From Shinella zoogloeoides (GTDB lineage Bacteria > Pseudomonadota > Alphaproteobacteria > Rhizobiales > Rhizobiaceae): a stretch of 64,000 nt of DNA. Location of the stretch: NCBI RefSeq assembly GCF_022682305.1, contig NZ_CP093528.1:2307501-2371500 (forward strand). Direction: 5' to 3'. Positions within the stretch are counted from its first letter, which is position 1. The number at the start of each line of letters is the position of its first letter. The notes under the pieces were generated by a model. The model was not told where the DNA came from, ran no database searches, and saw only the letters and a list, made by a program, of their open reading frames with translations. The position numbers were made by a program, and so were the translations under genes. This document shows, in pieces, positions 43,336-52,806 of the stretch.

Positions 43336-44538
43336 ATGCGGCAGAACCTGAAGACGACACTTGCGGCAGGCCTCACGGCGTTTCTTCTGGCGGGCGGCGC
43401 GCACGCCCAGACGGAGGCGGCGCCGGCCTGCGGCGGCGATTTCAAGGTCTTTCTGGACGGCGTGAGGGCCGAGGCGATGGCGCGGGGCGTTTCCGCCGAC
43501 GTGGTCGACCGGGCGCTTGCCGGCGCGGCCATCGACCAGAAGGTGCTGTCGCGCGACCGCGCCCAGGGCGTCTTCCGCCAGACCTTCCTCGAATTCTCCA
43601 AGCGCACGGTCAGCCAGGCCCGCCTCGATATCGGCCGCAAGAAACTGAAGGACCTTGCCCCGGTCTTCGCCCGCGCCGAGCAGGAATTCGGCGTTCCCGG
43701 CCCGATCATCGCCGCCTTCTGGGCCATGGAGACCGACTTCGGCGCCGTACAGGGCGATTTCAACACCCGCAACGCCCTCGTGACGCTCTCGCACGATTGC
43801 CGCCGCCCGGAACTCTTCCGCAAGCAACTTCTCGCCGCCATCGAGATGGTCGGCCACGGCGATCTCGACCCGAACGGCACCACGGGCGCCTGGGCCGGCG
43901 AGATCGGCCAGGTGCAGATGCTGCCGAAGGACATCATCGAATTCGGCGTGGACGGCGACGGCGACGACCATGTGAACGTCAAGCAGAGCGCAGCGGACGC
44001 CATCCTCACCGCCGCCAAGTTCATCCAGCATCTCGGCTTCACCCGGGGCCAGCCCTGGATACAGGAAGTCTCCGTGCCCGACGTGCTGCCCTTCGAGAAG
44101 ACCGGCCTGCAGCCGGGCATGAAGGCGGCCGACTGGTTCGCCCTCGGCGTGAAGCCGCGAGACGGCGACACGTCCTTCGGCCACCTCGAAGCCTCGCTCG
44201 TGCTGCCGCAGGGCCGCAAGGGCCCGGCCTTCATTACCTATCCGAACTTCAACATCTATCTCGAGTGGAACCAGTCCTTCATCTACACCACCTCGGCCGC
44301 CTATTTCGCCACGCGCCTCGCCGGCGCGCCGCCCTATGAGCGCGGCAACCCGGAGGAAGGCCTTTCCGAGGAAGGCATGAAGCAGCTCCAGACGAGGCTG
44401 CAGGCCCTCGGCCACGATGTCGGCAAGATCGACGGCATCCTCGGCTCGGGCACGCGCGCGGCGATCCAGAAGGAACAGCTCCGCCTCGGCCTTCCCGCCG
44501 ACGGCTGGGCGACGCAGGCGCTGCTTTCCGCGCTCTGA
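43336..44538 (+). CDS. MltB-family lytic murein transglycosylase
   Basis: The 400-aa product has a signal peptide (cleaved near AHAQ), the SLT2/MltB domain with catalytic Glu132 in FWAMETDFGAVQGDFNTRNALVTLSHDCRR, GEIGQVQMLPKDI, and a C-terminal peptidoglycan-binding domain (LQTRLQALGHDVGKIDGILGSGTRAAI). It cuts murein in the periplasm. AAGGAG lies before ATG 43336. No lipobox is seen, so it is soluble, unlike E. coli MltB. Confidence 0.93.
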   Translation: MRQNLKTTLAAGLTAFLLAGGAHAQTEAAPACGGDFKVFLDGVRAEAMARGVSADVVDRALAGAAIDQKVLSRDRAQGVFRQTFLEFSKRTVSQARLDIGRKKLKDLAPVFARAEQEFGVPGPIIAAFWAMETDFGAVQGDFNTRNALVTLSHDCRRPELFRKQLLAAIEMVGHGDLDPNGTTGAWAGEIGQVQMLPKDIIEFGVDGDGDDHVNVKQSAADAILTAAKFIQHLGFTRGQPWIQEVSVPDVLPFEKTGLQPGMKAADWFALGVKPRDGDTSFGHLEASLVLPQGRKGPAFITYPNFNIYLEWNQSFIYTTSAAYFATRLAGAPPYERGNPEEGLSEEGMKQLQTRLQALGHDVGKIDGILGSGTRAAIQKEQLRLGLPADGWATQALLSAL

Positions 44539-44609
44539 TCGAAATCAGACAGATAGAAATCGGGTGGCCGCCAGCCGGCCCCTGCTATAGGTTCGCCCCA
44601 AGACCTGAT

Positions 44610-44647
44610 GCGGCGCATGCCCGGTCACGCCGGACATGCGCCGCTTT
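44610..44647 (+). terminator. Hairpin between mltB-like and EamA genes
   Basis: The stem gcggcgcatg / catgcgccgc (10 bp, with further pairing inside) is followed by TTTCGTTT. It lies 72 bp after the transglycosylase stop and 21 bp before the EamA start. Confidence 0.7.
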
Positions 44648-44667
44648 CGTTTGACAAGGGGATATGG

Positions 44668-45597
44668 ATGGAACAGACGGCAACGGCCACACGCATGAGC
44701 GCCGGCACCTGGGGCCTGCTCGCGCTGCTCGGCATGATCTGGGGCGGCTCGTTCTTCTTCGCGCGCGTAGCCGTTCTCCATGTGCCGCCCGCCACGCTCG
44801 TGCTGCTGCGCGTCGGCATCGCGGCGCTCGCCCTCCATATCTATGTCGCGGGCCGCTTCGGCATCTACGCGACGCTCCGCGCCCGCTGGCGCGAATTCCT
44901 GCTGCTCGGCCTCATCAACAACGCCGTGCCGCATATGCTGATCTTCCTCGGGCAGACGCAGATCGGCGCTGGCCTCGCCTCCATCCTCAACGCCACGACA
45001 CCGATCTTCACCGTGCTCATCGCCAACCGGATGACCACGGACGAGAAGCTCTCGCCGGAAAAGATCGCCGGCTGCCTGATCGGCCTTGTCGGCACCGCCG
45101 TGCTGATCGGCCCGCGCGCGCTCGCTCCCTTCACCGGCGACGGCGGACCGCCGCTCTGGGCCGTGATCCTGCCGGTGTTCGCCGCGGTCTCCTACGGTTT
45201 CGCCGCGACCTACGGCAAACGCTTCCGCGGCACCGCCCCGCCGGTCATCGCCGCCGGCCAGCTCACCGCCTCGACGCTGCTGATGCTGCCCGTCTCGCTT
45301 GTCCTCGATTCGCCCTGGCAGCTTCCCCTGCCCCCGCTGCCGGCCATGCTCGCCGTCCTGGCGCTCGCGCTGCTCTCGACCGCCTACGGCTACATCCTCT
45401 TCTTCCGGATCATGGCGGCCGCCGGCGCCACCAATACCTCGCTCGTCACCCTCCTGGTGCCGCCGAGCGCGATCGTCGCCGGCATGCTCTTCCTCGGCGA
45501 ACGGCTGACGCCGCTCGGCATTGTCGGCATGGCGCTGGTGCTGCTCGGTCTCGTGGTGCTGGACGGGCGCGCTTTCGCCCGGTTCCGCGCCCGCTGA
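44668..45597 (+). CDS. EamA/DMT-family permease
   Basis: The 309-aa product has ten predicted membrane helices in two EamA repeats (GLLALLGMIWGGSFFFARVAV, then AAVSYGFAATYGKRF and LLVPPSAIVAGMLFLGERLTPLGIVGMALVLLGL). It moves a small metabolite across the inner membrane; substrate unknown. The start at 44668 has AAGGGGA upstream. It appears monocistronic. Confidence 0.92.
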   Translation: MEQTATATRMSAGTWGLLALLGMIWGGSFFFARVAVLHVPPATLVLLRVGIAALALHIYVAGRFGIYATLRARWREFLLLGLINNAVPHMLIFLGQTQIGAGLASILNATTPIFTVLIANRMTTDEKLSPEKIAGCLIGLVGTAVLIGPRALAPFTGDGGPPLWAVILPVFAAVSYGFAATYGKRFRGTAPPVIAAGQLTASTLLMLPVSLVLDSPWQLPLPPLPAMLAVLALALLSTAYGYILFFRIMAAAGATNTSLVTLLVPPSAIVAGMLFLGERLTPLGIVGMALVLLGLVVLDGRAFARFRAR

Positions 45598-45877
45598 ACC
45601 GGCCGGAACAAAGCGCCCGGAGGACCGTTTCGGGACAATCGGGCACGTCGGAAACGCCAGGCTTTCGCCACATTGGTAAATGAACAATGCCGGCATTCGT
45701 CATTTGGTAGGGATTGTGAATTTTTTGTGGCGCGCATAATAAAGGAGAAAAATCAGCGTCTTAGCATTGTGAATAACCGCCCCTGGGCGGTCATATGTTG
45801 CAACGCAGCAACAAAACACCTTTCCAAGCCGCTTTTTTCGGTCGTACTATCGACCCGTCAACGCAAGGAGGTCAGCC

Positions 45878-45955
45878 ATGGGACTCACACATTCCTTGAA
45901 TGTTCTGATGATCGGTGCAGCGTTCCTCTTCGTCGCAACGATGATCTTCATCTAG
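45878..45955 (+). CDS. 25-aa single-span membrane peptide
   Basis: An AAGGAGGT Shine-Dalgarno lies 6 nt before ATG 45878. The 25-codon frame encodes MGLTHSLNVLMIG followed by a fully hydrophobic stretch ending in TAG at 45953. The product is one membrane helix with a short polar N-terminus. It stands alone in a long intergenic region, AT-richer than its surroundings, and is closed by a bidirectional terminator at 46020-46055. A weak TTGTGA-N18-TCATAT promoter is possible at 45767-45796. The function is unknown, and it is too short for most gene callers. Confidence 0.72.
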   Translation: MGLTHSLNVLMIGAAFLFVATMIFI

Positions 45956-46019
45956 GCGACCAAAGCGAAGCAGAGGGGTCAGGGAAAAAGACCAATAACC
46001 CTGCCCAGGCTATTCAAGA

Positions 46020-46055
46020 AAAATGCATGGCCCCGGAAACGGCGCCATGCATTTT
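46020..46055. terminator. Bidirectional terminator between the small peptide gene and metF
   Basis: A perfect 12-bp stem (aaaatgcatggc / gccatgcatttt) has T runs on both strands. It lies 64 bp after the small gene and 22 bp after the metF stop (minus strand), so it can end both transcripts. Confidence 0.85.
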
Positions 46056-46077
46056 CATTTCGGACAGAGAGATGTTT

Positions 46078-46983
46078 TCAGGCTGCCGCGCCGGCCGCAC
46101 GATTCGGCGCCATCTTGGCAAAGCCCGCGCCGTCACAGACGGCCGAAACCAGCGTGGCCCGGTTCATCGTATAGAAGTGAAACTCGCCGACCCCGCGGGC
46201 GATGAGGTCCTCGACCTGGCGGACGGCAAGCTCGACCGCGACAGCGGCGCGCTCCTGCGGCCGGTCGTCGAACGGCGCCAGACGCCCGGCGAGCCATCCC
46301 GGCACGGAAGCCCCGCAAAGGCCGGCGAACTTCTGCACCTGTGAAAGATTGTGCACCGGCAGGATGCCCGGCACGACAGGGATCGAGATGCCTGCCTTGC
46401 GCACCCGCTCCAGATAGCGCTCGTAATCATCGTTCTCGAAGAAGAACTGCGTCAGCGCGCGCGTCGCGCCCGCATCCACCTTGCGCTTCAGCATATCGAT
46501 ATCGGCGGCGACATCGGGGCTTTGCGGATGCTTTTCCGGATAGGCGGAAACGGACAGCTCGAAATCGGCAAGGGTGCGCAGGCCCGCGACCAGCTCGGCC
46601 GCATTGGCATAGCCGCCCGGATGCGGCTGGTAGGCCGCGCCGACACCGCCCGGCGGATCGCCGCGCAAGGCCACGAAATGCCTGACGCCGACGGCCTGGA
46701 ATTCCGCGACGACGTCATGGACCTCCTCCTTCGTCGCCCCGACGCAGGTAAGGTGCGATGCGGCGGGCAGGCCCATGTGGAGGAGATGGCGCACCGTCGC
46801 CAGCGTCGGCGCCTTGGTGGAGCCGCCCGCGCCATAGGTGACGGACATGAAGCCGGGCCGATAGGCCGAAAGCTCGGCGGCCGTTTCCCAGAGCTGACCT
46901 TCGGCTTCCGCCGATTTCGGCGGGAAGAATTCGAAGGACAGGCGGATATCCTTGCGGGCTGGGCTGGCGGTCGCCGGGTTCAT
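46078..46983 (-). CDS. metF: 5,10-methylenetetrahydrofolate reductase MetF
   Basis: MetF is an FAD enzyme that makes 5-methyl-THF for methionine synthase. The 301-aa product has SFEFFPPKS with the catalytic Glu, SVTYGAGGST, HLTCVGATKEEV, ALRGDPP, FFENDDYERY, PGILPVHN and FHFYTMNRA. ATG at 46983 follows AGGAGG that lies in the 3' end of the ArsR-methyltransferase gene, with a 1-bp gap between the genes. The two are surely co-transcribed, linking regulation to methyl-cycle flux. Confidence 0.96.
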   Translation of the reverse strand: MNPATASPARKDIRLSFEFFPPKSAEAEGQLWETAAELSAYRPGFMSVTYGAGGSTKAPTLATVRHLLHMGLPAASHLTCVGATKEEVHDVVAEFQAVGVRHFVALRGDPPGGVGAAYQPHPGGYANAAELVAGLRTLADFELSVSAYPEKHPQSPDVAADIDMLKRKVDAGATRALTQFFFENDDYERYLERVRKAGISIPVVPGILPVHNLSQVQKFAGLCGASVPGWLAGRLAPFDDRPQERAAVAVELAVRQVEDLIARGVGEFHFYTMNRATLVSAVCDGAGFAKMAPNRAAGAAA

Positions 46984-46984
46984 G

Positions 46985-47992
46985 TCAACTCCTCCTGCGG
47001 ATTGCGATAGGGTCGGTCGCCCGCTCGCGCTGGTCGCGGGCAAGCCAGATGGTCACGGTCAGCGCATCGGCGGCCGAATGCGCGGGCTTGAGGTCCACGA
47101 CCTCCTCCACGGCCAGCCCCGCCTTCTCCAGCCACTCGGAGAGCGTGCGGTGCGAGAAGCCGAGACGGACATGGGCATGCTCGTCGCGCAGGTGCTCCAG
47201 CGCGTGCGGGGCAAGGTCGATGATGGCGAGACGCCCGCCCGGGGCCAGCATGCGCGCAGCCTCCGCGACCGCCGCTTCCGGCTCGTCGAGGAAGTGCAGC
47301 ACCTGATGGATCGTCACGACATCGAACTCGTCGCGCTCCAGCGGCAGGTTGAAGATGTCGCCATGACGGATGGAAGCCTTGGTGATGCCGGCGCGATCCA
47401 GATTGGCACGAGCCACCGCCAGCATGTCGCGGCTGGCATCGACCCCGACGCCGCGCCGGTAAAGCCCTTCGAAGAGCTGCAGGATGCGCCCCGTGCCGGT
47501 GCCGAGATCGAGGAAGGCGTCGACCGGCTCGGTGCCGATCAGCGCCGCAAGCCTGGCCTCCACCTCCGCCTCGCTGACATGGAGGCGTCGCACCGCATCC
47601 CACTCCGCCGCGTTACGGCTGAAATAGGCCTGCGCCTTGTCGGCGCGGATCTTCTTGAGCACGCGCAGCCGCTCGTCGTCACGGGCGAAGACGGCATCCG
47701 CCGGATCGATGGCCTCCAGCAGCCGGCGGGCAAGCGAGACGGCGACACCGCCCTGGCTCAGCCGGAAGAACGCCCAGGCGCCCTCCTGGTAGCGATCGAC
47801 CAGCGCGGCTTCCGCCAGCAGCTTCAGGTGGCGCGAGATGCGCGGCTGGGACTGGCCGAGAATATCGGTGAGATCCGTCACCGTCAGGTCGCCGTGGGAC
47901 AGGAGCGCGAGAAGACGAAGCCGCGTCGGTTCGCCCGCCGCCTTCAGGATCTCCACGATGTCGTCCAGTCCGAGTGTCTGCGTGTCGCCCAT
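46985..47992 (-). CDS. ArsR-family regulator fused to a SAM-methyltransferase domain
   Basis: The 335-aa product has an N-terminal winged helix (about 10-90; EPTRLRLLALLSHGDLTVTDLTDILGQSQPRISRHLKLL) and a class I methyltransferase-like domain (about 120-325) with motif I DAFLDLGTGTGRI near 158-170. The methyltransferase part probably senses SAM or S-adenosylhomocysteine. It sits directly before metF, and a perfect inverted repeat lies just upstream. This fits SahR-type control of the methionine cycle (inference). The start at 47992 has GGGAAG upstream; a TTG five codons earlier is possible. Confidence 0.88.
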   Translation of the reverse strand: MGDTQTLGLDDIVEILKAAGEPTRLRLLALLSHGDLTVTDLTDILGQSQPRISRHLKLLAEAALVDRYQEGAWAFFRLSQGGVAVSLARRLLEAIDPADAVFARDDERLRVLKKIRADKAQAYFSRNAAEWDAVRRLHVSEAEVEARLAALIGTEPVDAFLDLGTGTGRILQLFEGLYRRGVGVDASRDMLAVARANLDRAGITKASIRHGDIFNLPLERDEFDVVTIHQVLHFLDEPEAAVAEAARMLAPGGRLAIIDLAPHALEHLRDEHAHVRLGFSHRTLSEWLEKAGLAVEEVVDLKPAHSAADALTVTIWLARDQRERATDPIAIRRRS

Positions 47993-48008
47993 GATCTTCC
48001 CAATCAAG

Positions 48009-48028
48009 ACATAAAGATATGTTTATGT
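48009..48028. promoter_or_regulatory. Inverted-repeat operator upstream of arsR-like gene and metF
   Basis: ACATAAA and TTTATGT form a perfect 7-bp inverted repeat with a 6-nt spacer (GATATG), 17 bp before the ArsR-family ATG. The size and AT-rich form fit an ArsR-family operator. It is the only strong palindrome in this upstream region, so autoregulation of the operon is likely. Confidence 0.65.
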
Positions 48029-48090
48029 GATTAATCCGCGCAGTGCAAGCGCCTTTTGCACGACGGATATTCCCATCAACGGAACCAAAG

Positions 48091-48115
48091 AAAAACCCCG
48101 GCGAGCCGGGGTTTT
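48091..48115 (-). terminator. Terminator of ettA (symmetrical)
   Basis: ccccgg / ccgggg with a CGAG loop has an A run on the left and a T run on the right, so it can act on both strands. On the minus strand it lies 138 bp after ettA, beyond the repeat. Confidence 0.75.
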
Positions 48116-48146
48116 CAACTGGTCGATAAAAGACGCTTCGGGGCAC

Positions 48147-48217
48147 GACCCCTCGTCCCGCTGCCGCAACCTCCTCCCCACCTGCGGGGAGAAGGGGCCG
48201 GCAGGCGGATGAGGGGC
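48147..48217. repeat. Interspersed palindromic repeat, single-hairpin form
   Basis: This 71-bp unit has arms CCCCTCGTCCCGCTGCCGC and GGCAGGCGGATGAGGGG around one CTCCCC/GGGGAG hairpin. It belongs to the same family as the elements at 3871-4029 and 57731-57891 and lies 3' of ettA. Confidence 0.75.
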
Positions 48218-48252
48218 ATTCTCTCACCTCTCCGCCATCCCGGCCCGCCCCC

Positions 48253-49902
<1,650 letters not shown>

Positions 49903-50004
49903 GAAAACGCGCTCCGGATCGGACAAATTTGCCCGCTATGTAGGCGAATTCTCCGCGCGCGGCAATCAGCGAAAGCCGCGGCGCACAGGCAAGGCGGCCA
50001 TCGT

Positions 50005-51813
50005 CTACCGCAGCGCGTGGTAGTCGATGCGGAAGAGCTGGAAGCGCGTTTCGGTCGGCGACGCGATCCGCACCAGCCCCGGCCAGTCCTCGCCCGCCGA
50101 CAGCGCAGCATAGAGCGGGGCGAAAGCGGCATCCGACTTCAGCGGAAGACGGCAGACCGCCACATAGCTGAACGGCGCCAGCGCCGCCCGGCGCACCGCC
50201 GGATCGCTCGACAGAAACGCCTCGTACATGCGCTTCATGCCGGGCGAAGCACGGTGGAACGGCATGGCCGCGATCCGGAACCCCTCGGGCATGGCCTCGA
50301 TAATGGTGAAGGCAAGGCCATTGGGCTGAGCGATCCGGCCGGGCGCAACGGTCGCCAGAACCGAAAGATCCTCGCCCGCACAGGCATCCATGGCCATATA
50401 GTCGACGGCGTCGAGAGGACGATCAACGGGCTTTATGAGGGCGACCATGCCCGCAAAGGCGGCGACCACTACCGCAAGCGCTCCGAGCACGGCGCGCCGC
50501 TGGCCCACGCCTGTCCGCGAATCGAGCCACCAGCCGACGAGGGCCGGCAGGAAAAGCGGCGTCAGCGCAGAGGCAAAGCGGATATAGCGGACCATCAGCA
50601 GGGTAAGCAGGAGCGAAACCACCGCAAGCGCATAGAGCGCGAGGAAGGATGCCGCACCGGATCGGGCTTTTGAAACCGCCATCGGCAGCAGCAGGAAGAG
50701 CATGGACCCGACCGACAGCAGCGCCGCCACGGCAGCATAGCGGCCGCTTCGCAGCAGGAAGAGCACGCCCTGTTCCTGCTCGATACGGTCGAACCAGTAA
50801 AGGCGGGACAGCGGATCGATGACCGCATAGGGTCCGGCCAGGCAGGTCGGAAACAGCACGGCGGCCAGCGCCAGAACGCCGAGCGAGGGAAGCGCCAGCA
50901 GCGACGCCCTTGCCACTGGCGATGCGGGCATTCCGGGCACGAGGCACACGCCGCCGAACGCAAGGGACAGGCCGAGCATCAGGACGATCTGCGGCGCGGA
51001 AAAAGCGTCGCATTGCTGCGCCGCGATCCCGGCCGGCCCGAGAAAGGCTGCAGCGAGCACAACGGTCGAGCTCCCCGTGCCGGCCGCCGCATTCAATAGA
51101 ACCGCGCGACTTCCCTTCGCATCGAGGACATAGCCGCAGGCCACCGCACCAAAGGCGGCGACCACCAGCGGCAGGCATTCCAGCCCTACCGCAACCGACG
51201 CCGCGCCGGCGGCCCCCATCAAAAGCCCGCCCTTCGCATCCCAGCGGCAGAGCCCCGCGGCCATGGCGAGCAGCAGGACAAGCTGGACATTGTGATGGTC
51301 GATCCGGCCCGGCGCGAATTCCAGCATCGCGAAAGCCATGAGCATCGCCATCAGGACGAGCATCATGGCCTCCGCCATCCTCGACGGCAGCGGGCCGCCC
51401 ATCAATCCGCGTGCCACGAAGACGGCAAGGCCGCAGAAGGCGATCAGCATCAGGGGCGGCCAGAGGAGATAGGCGATGCCCAGAGCCTGTTCCGGCGCAA
51501 CAAAGACGGACAGTCCCTTCGAAAGCAACAGGTAGGGCAGGTCGACAAGCCGCGACCAGGGCGAAAGATAAGGTTCCAGCATGGCGACGAACGACAGCAC
51601 CGGATCGAACCAGCCCGCCTCGCCCGACACCAGACGGCCTATCTGCGCGGCGCGGAGCCTGTCATCCACATCCGCATAGACGGCCCGACCGTCGGCCAGA
51701 TCCGCAAGAACCACGGCAAGACCCGTACCCCAGGCAAGACCGACACTCTCGAGCCACGTCAGGCTCGTCGGGCAGCCCTGCCGGCACGCAACGTGCGAAA
51801 CACCCGATGCCAT
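50005..51813 (-). CDS. Polytopic GT-C-like membrane protein
   Basis: The 602-aa product has about 11-13 membrane helices followed by a soluble C-terminal part (about 470-602). An acidic pair near the N-terminus (VYADVDDRLRAAQIGRLV) and the RIDHHNVQ motif after several helices resemble GT-C glycosyltransferases of the STT3/ArnT class, which use lipid-linked sugars in the periplasm. This is a weak structural resemblance, not a firm assignment. The start at 51813 has AGGA upstream; a GTG five codons earlier is possible. It lies 72 bp after the RNase T2-like gene on the same strand. Confidence 0.72.
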   Translation of the reverse strand: MASGVSHVACRQGCPTSLTWLESVGLAWGTGLAVVLADLADGRAVYADVDDRLRAAQIGRLVSGEAGWFDPVLSFVAMLEPYLSPWSRLVDLPYLLLSKGLSVFVAPEQALGIAYLLWPPLMLIAFCGLAVFVARGLMGGPLPSRMAEAMMLVLMAMLMAFAMLEFAPGRIDHHNVQLVLLLAMAAGLCRWDAKGGLLMGAAGAASVAVGLECLPLVVAAFGAVACGYVLDAKGSRAVLLNAAAGTGSSTVVLAAAFLGPAGIAAQQCDAFSAPQIVLMLGLSLAFGGVCLVPGMPASPVARASLLALPSLGVLALAAVLFPTCLAGPYAVIDPLSRLYWFDRIEQEQGVLFLLRSGRYAAVAALLSVGSMLFLLLPMAVSKARSGAASFLALYALAVVSLLLTLLMVRYIRFASALTPLFLPALVGWWLDSRTGVGQRRAVLGALAVVVAAFAGMVALIKPVDRPLDAVDYMAMDACAGEDLSVLATVAPGRIAQPNGLAFTIIEAMPEGFRIAAMPFHRASPGMKRMYEAFLSSDPAVRRAALAPFSYVAVCRLPLKSDAAFAPLYAALSAGEDWPGLVRIASPTETRFQLFRIDYHALR

Positions 51814-51885
51814 TCCTGCCAACCCCACTGAAAGTGCCCGTAGCCTAGGAAATCCCGTTTAAGATTGGGTTGCCGTCCGCAACGA

Positions 51886-52635
51886 TTATCGCGCGCCCGC
51901 CACGGCGGCGATGCCCTCGGTGCAACGGGACTTTACCGGAACCGCCCCGCCTATCAGCGCCGGCAGCGTCCCCTCGCCCGCCGCAAGGCCGATGGTGAGA
52001 CCGATCACGACAGGCTGATCGCCCGTCTTGCGGCAGGCAAGACGCACGCGTTCGCCCGCGCCGGGGCCGAAGGCCGCATCGAAGGCGGCGCGGACTTCGA
52101 CGAGCGTTATGACGCCGCCGTCCTTCCTGGCGAAGAGCGCGGGAACCGGCGAGGCATTGAGCTGGTCAAGCAAGTCCAGCGAGCGGCGGTAATAGGCTTC
52201 CGCCGAGCTGGCGACGCAACTGCCGCTTCTCAGCCATTGCCGCCGGTCGAGACCTGCGCGGGCGGCGGGCATGGCGACCAGAAGACGCTCCCGCGTGCCC
52301 GAGGCGAGCGTGATTTCGGGCAGCTCCGTCCACTTTCCCTTGCGCACCCGCTGCCTGAGGCCGGCCTCCACGCCGCAATAGCTGTTGCGGACCTCGAAGC
52401 GGTTGTGCAGCGAGAACCGTTTCACCGCCGGCGATGCCGGGGAAAAATCCTGGCAGCCGCGGCTCTTCGGCCGCGCCGCGCAATAGCCCGGCTGCCAGCT
52501 CACGGAGAGGACCTCACGCGCGGCACCGGCCGGCGCGGCCTCGGTGCCGGCGAAAGCAGGCGCCGCCAGCAGGAAGTGACAGGCGGCGAGCAAGGAAAAC
52601 AGGCAACGGAAGGACAAGGCAGCTTTCGTCTTCAT
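51886..52635 (-). CDS. RNase T2-like exported protein with degenerate active site
   Basis: The 249-aa product has a signal peptide (about 1-29, cleaved near AFAG) and the RNase T2 framework: LSVSWQPGYC, then FSLHNRFEVRNSYCG, KWTELPEI and SPVPALFARK. The family's CAS1 motif HGLWP reads HNRFE here (His77 kept). CAS2, normally HEWxKHGTC, reads RQWLRSGSC (residues 132-140), losing the catalytic His, Glu and Lys/His. It is probably a pseudoenzyme retaining the fold and some cysteines. GGAG precedes ATG 52635. It is transcribed with, and upstream of, the GT-C-like gene. Confidence 0.75.
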   Translation of the reverse strand: MKTKAALSFRCLFSLLAACHFLLAAPAFAGTEAAPAGAAREVLSVSWQPGYCAARPKSRGCQDFSPASPAVKRFSLHNRFEVRNSYCGVEAGLRQRVRKGKWTELPEITLASGTRERLLVAMPAARAGLDRRQWLRSGSCVASSAEAYYRRSLDLLDQLNASPVPALFARKDGGVITLVEVRAAFDAAFGPGAGERVRLACRKTGDQPVVIGLTIGLAAGEGTLPALIGGAVPVKSRCTEGIAAVAGAR

Positions 52636-52806
52636 GACCAGCTCCAACGAGAACAAAACAAGATCATTTGCAACCATAAATCACGAGAATGCAACCCCTG
52701 ATCAGAAAAATTACGATAGGCGCGCGGCGGCGGAAAAATACACGCCGCATCCCATTGTCTTTGCGCGGCAAATCGCGTTGACCTGTCCGCAAAGGGAGGA
52801 CGTGCG

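Noticed and set aside
45673..46344. 223-codon plus-strand frame across the small peptide gene and the end of metF
   Set aside because: It runs antisense into metF, has no ribosome-binding site at its start, and its product has no domain. The 25-codon frame has the better signal.
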